Positions 61,389 through 64,000 of a stretch of 64,000 nucleotides of DNA are shown here, one piece after another; position 1 is the first letter of the stretch, and every line of letters starts with the position of its first letter. Origin of the DNA: Aselliscus stoliczkanus (Eukaryota > Chordata > Mammalia > Chiroptera > Hipposideridae); the NCBI GenBank assembly GCA_033961575.1, contig CM066728.1, positions 31,992,352-32,056,351 on the forward strand. Reading direction: 5' to 3'. Made by a program: the position numbers and the translations under genes. Under the pieces are notes generated by a model that searched no databases, was not told the DNA's origin, and saw nothing but the letters and a program-made list of their open reading frames with translations.

Positions 61389-64000
61389 TGAATCATTGCT
61401 ATTTGTTTTCTCTGAAGTACAGTTGAATAGATTTAATGCTGTGGCACTGTGCGCTTTTGTATTTCATCCTGCTTCTATGACCACCTTGCTAGAAGAAGGC
61501 AAATTCAATCTTTACATTTATTTAGCCAATGTTGCTTCTTCCAGGATTATCAACAACAATGACAATCAATGCCAGTTCACGTGGTGAGTTTTATTACACA
61601 TAGATACCTATCACCAAGAGACTGAACCCAGAATTCTTACATCGGACTGAGTCATTTTAGTATACACCTGACTCAAAATAAATGATCAATCATAAATATA
61701 AGTTCATTGCTTGTATCTGCATTCTATAAGTGGGAATTAAAAAAAAAACAGTAAAAAGGGAAATAATAAAAAGAATTACTTTTAAAGTCGATAAGTAGTA
61801 AATGTTGTCTATGTACTGGCACTTTTATGCCCAAATATGAAGGCAAATTGTTTCTTCTAAAGTGACATTCCTCTACTTTAAATTTTAATGTCTTCAGTCA
61901 GATACTTATTTTACACTATTTTACAAGAAGATAAAATAATCTACCTTAATCCTATCAGAAGCTGGAAGTCAGAATCAAAAATATGATTCTCATACTAAGT
62001 TAATCTTCCAAATATAAGACTATGTTTCAATGCTTATTTAACACAGTGCAGAAATTTTCCTTTGCCAATGTGGGAAAATTAAGGTAATAATAAAACTGAA
62101 TTAAAATATAATTTAAATTCATTTATAATCAGGGCTAAGTTATAACATGAAACTAACTAGGAGATAGTCACAGTGATCCTAAAAGTTCCTATTTTAATAA
62201 GCTTCAGAGGAAAAGGATCAGAAGGCAGACGTAATTGTCATTTACAATCCTACAATTCGTGACAAATCACAATTTAGGCAACCATGAAAACATTCATTTA
62301 AAAATCATAGCAGAACTCTCTTCAGGGTTAATTGAAACTCTGAAGAAAAAGAAAAGCAGTGACCTATTAAAGGTTCATTGACGAATCTATTTTATTATAC
62401 TTTTCTTTTTCTTGAAATAAAAAATTACCATATATGAAGATGATAAATGTGATTTTCCTTACTTTAATTACTCTGCCTAAATGAATTACATAAACATTAA
62501 CATTTCATTAGTGCTGTGCAAAAATCAACAATGAATGAATTTTTATTTATTTTTTATCTTATTCTAAAACTCTAGCATAGAACATGAATGATGTTAGTTA
62601 TCAAAATGGTTGTTCTGTGGCTCATACTACACTGTATTTCATTTCTCATAACCCATTTTTTAAAGGTGAATTGGAAGTGTATTTTAAAATCAAACCACTA
62701 CAGGGACTGATATCTATTTAACTGAAAAAGTATTATCTGTACCAACCTCCAATGGCAACATTGAGAATTTCCTTCTAATTTAAGGAAAGCAGGGATAAGA
62801 CCAAAATGAACACCTAGGAAAGAGTCACAGTGACAGTAAGTGCATTCACATTTATCACTACAGTGAAAACAAACCAAAAAAACCCCTCTTCTAATCCTGA
62901 TCCCTATAAAAGATTTGAAGTTCCATTGAAATGTAAGTATATGTGCATTATTCTGATGAAATTTTACTCCCTCCCTCTCTTGCCTTGTTGACATTTATAA
63001 CATGACCCAGTTCAGCTAACATTACCATAGTGAAAAAGTAGCTGCATTGTGATAAGTGATTTTACCTAGACATGCTGTCTGGTTCCCACTGGCATACACA
63101 CACTGACATCCCCGGGTGAGAGCCTAATTCCTTCTACTTGTCGTTTTTCATGATAAAAGGCATTAATTGTGACTTAAAAAAATTCCTTGCCTCTAAAATG
63201 AGAAACTGAAAAGCTGTGAATGTGTGGCATCACCAATCAAGTCCGACAACTAAGCCCTGTAGTATCACAAGCTAAAAAAAAAAAAAAAAACAAAAAAAAA
63301 ACAACAACCCTGAAGCCAATACCTTGAGAAATGAAAATAACCAGAATGAAATCCCCTAAAGTGGTGGTCTAAGTATCCCTGGCAATGCTCCCTACTCCCC
63401 ACAGGTCACAGTGGATTGGCAGCTGGGAGGCATGTGAGGCAGAACATAAATGAGGAATTTCAAGGATAGTCCTAGTCTAGGTTAACTGACCAGGAAGTGT
63501 GAATTGAATAAAAATTTTTGCAGGTAATTACCAGGTTAAAGACATTAAAAAAAAAGATGTCTTTCACAGATGCTGTGAAAGATAGAATAGGGAAAATAAA
63601 AGAGTACCTAAAATGAACTGATGGAGAACAAAGAAAATGGGTAATCGTAACCAATATACCAGAAAGTTATTAAAATTATTAGTAGAAATAATAATATCTG
63701 CTCAAAGGAATCTAAGCTATGTTGACTGAAAATGCAAAGCTCCATTATGGAAAATACTAGATCCTGAAATAAATACAGGACCCTGAAATAAAGGCAAATA
63801 AATAGAAAAAATTTCTGTCAGAGTTCTAAATCCAGTACTGAAAGTAGCAATATTTTCAAGTGATCAACTCTAAATTACGCCCAGGAGAGTGATCTGTTTA
63901 CCACCCTTGTGAACCAGGAAGGCACAAGAGAGCGAGAGGGAGTTATGTAGAGGTTACACTAGAGCAGTAAACTTACCTACACCTAGGGCACAGAAATAAT
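61389..64000. other. Unique AT-rich region to window end
   Basis: No gene is supported. Long A runs lie at 63272-63300. A small tandem repeat of cctgaaataaa occurs at 63765-63795. The 98-codon minus frame at 62698-62994 has no recognisable domain. Confidence 0.4.

Overview
The window is AT-rich mammalian chromosomal DNA, almost certainly from a bat. The evidence is the SINEs: one full-length VES-type copy (34861-35259) and many copies of a related tRNA-headed SINE whose long form ends in the same VES-like 3' tail. Half-L1 (HAL1) elements, L1 3' ends, mini-mariners and older placental repeats (MIR, L2, MaLR LTR, hAT, Tigger) fit this. I cannot fix the bat family from the sequence. There is no prokaryotic-style gene content, no operon, no CRISPR array and no proven multi-exon gene. 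The window is best read as intergenic or deep-intronic DNA.

The one well-supported protein-coding sequence is a retrocopy of ribosomal protein L12 (RPL12) on the minus strand at 3965-4600. It keeps an uninterrupted 165-codon frame (4013-4510), the parental 5' and 3' UTRs, a poly(A) tail and a target-site duplication. Most other predicted frames lie inside SINEs, L1/HAL1 or AT-rich spacer.

Layout. 1-4000: old repeats, including a possible inverted-repeat DNA element (597-1030), a MIR and an L2 end. 4-12 kb: RPL12 retrocopy, two long and two short SINEs, spacer. 12-17 kb: CA-rich microsatellite, old L1 3' ends, a MaLR-type LTR. 17-26 kb: mostly unique AT-rich DNA with a mini-mariner, an L2 with a local CpG cluster, an hAT MITE and an 80-bp tandem duplication. 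26-31.5 kb: MIR, then a complete HAL1 with an L1 and a SINE nested in it. 31.5-42 kb: SINEs, a VES copy, a second mini-mariner, a long hairpin, an L1 end. 42-53 kb: dense L1 remnants, a twin-primed L1, and a second HAL1 on the minus strand. 53-56 kb: mostly unique. 56-60.6 kb: one old L1 that received two SINEs of different type, a Tigger DNA transposon and a third, inverted SINE. 60.6-64 kb: mostly unique.

Main observations: the two HAL1 copies share the same internal ORF2-to-3'UTR deletion junction, so this is a propagated non-autonomous lineage; the SINEs fall into a short class with one fixed 3' boundary and a long class, most of which carry the AATAAA and TCTTT signals typical of T+ SINEs; there is a ~67-bp-arm hairpin at 37484-37636; and minus-strand splice-site-bounded segments at 8.5, 36.4 and 40.8 kb are weak candidates for exons of an unrecognised gene.
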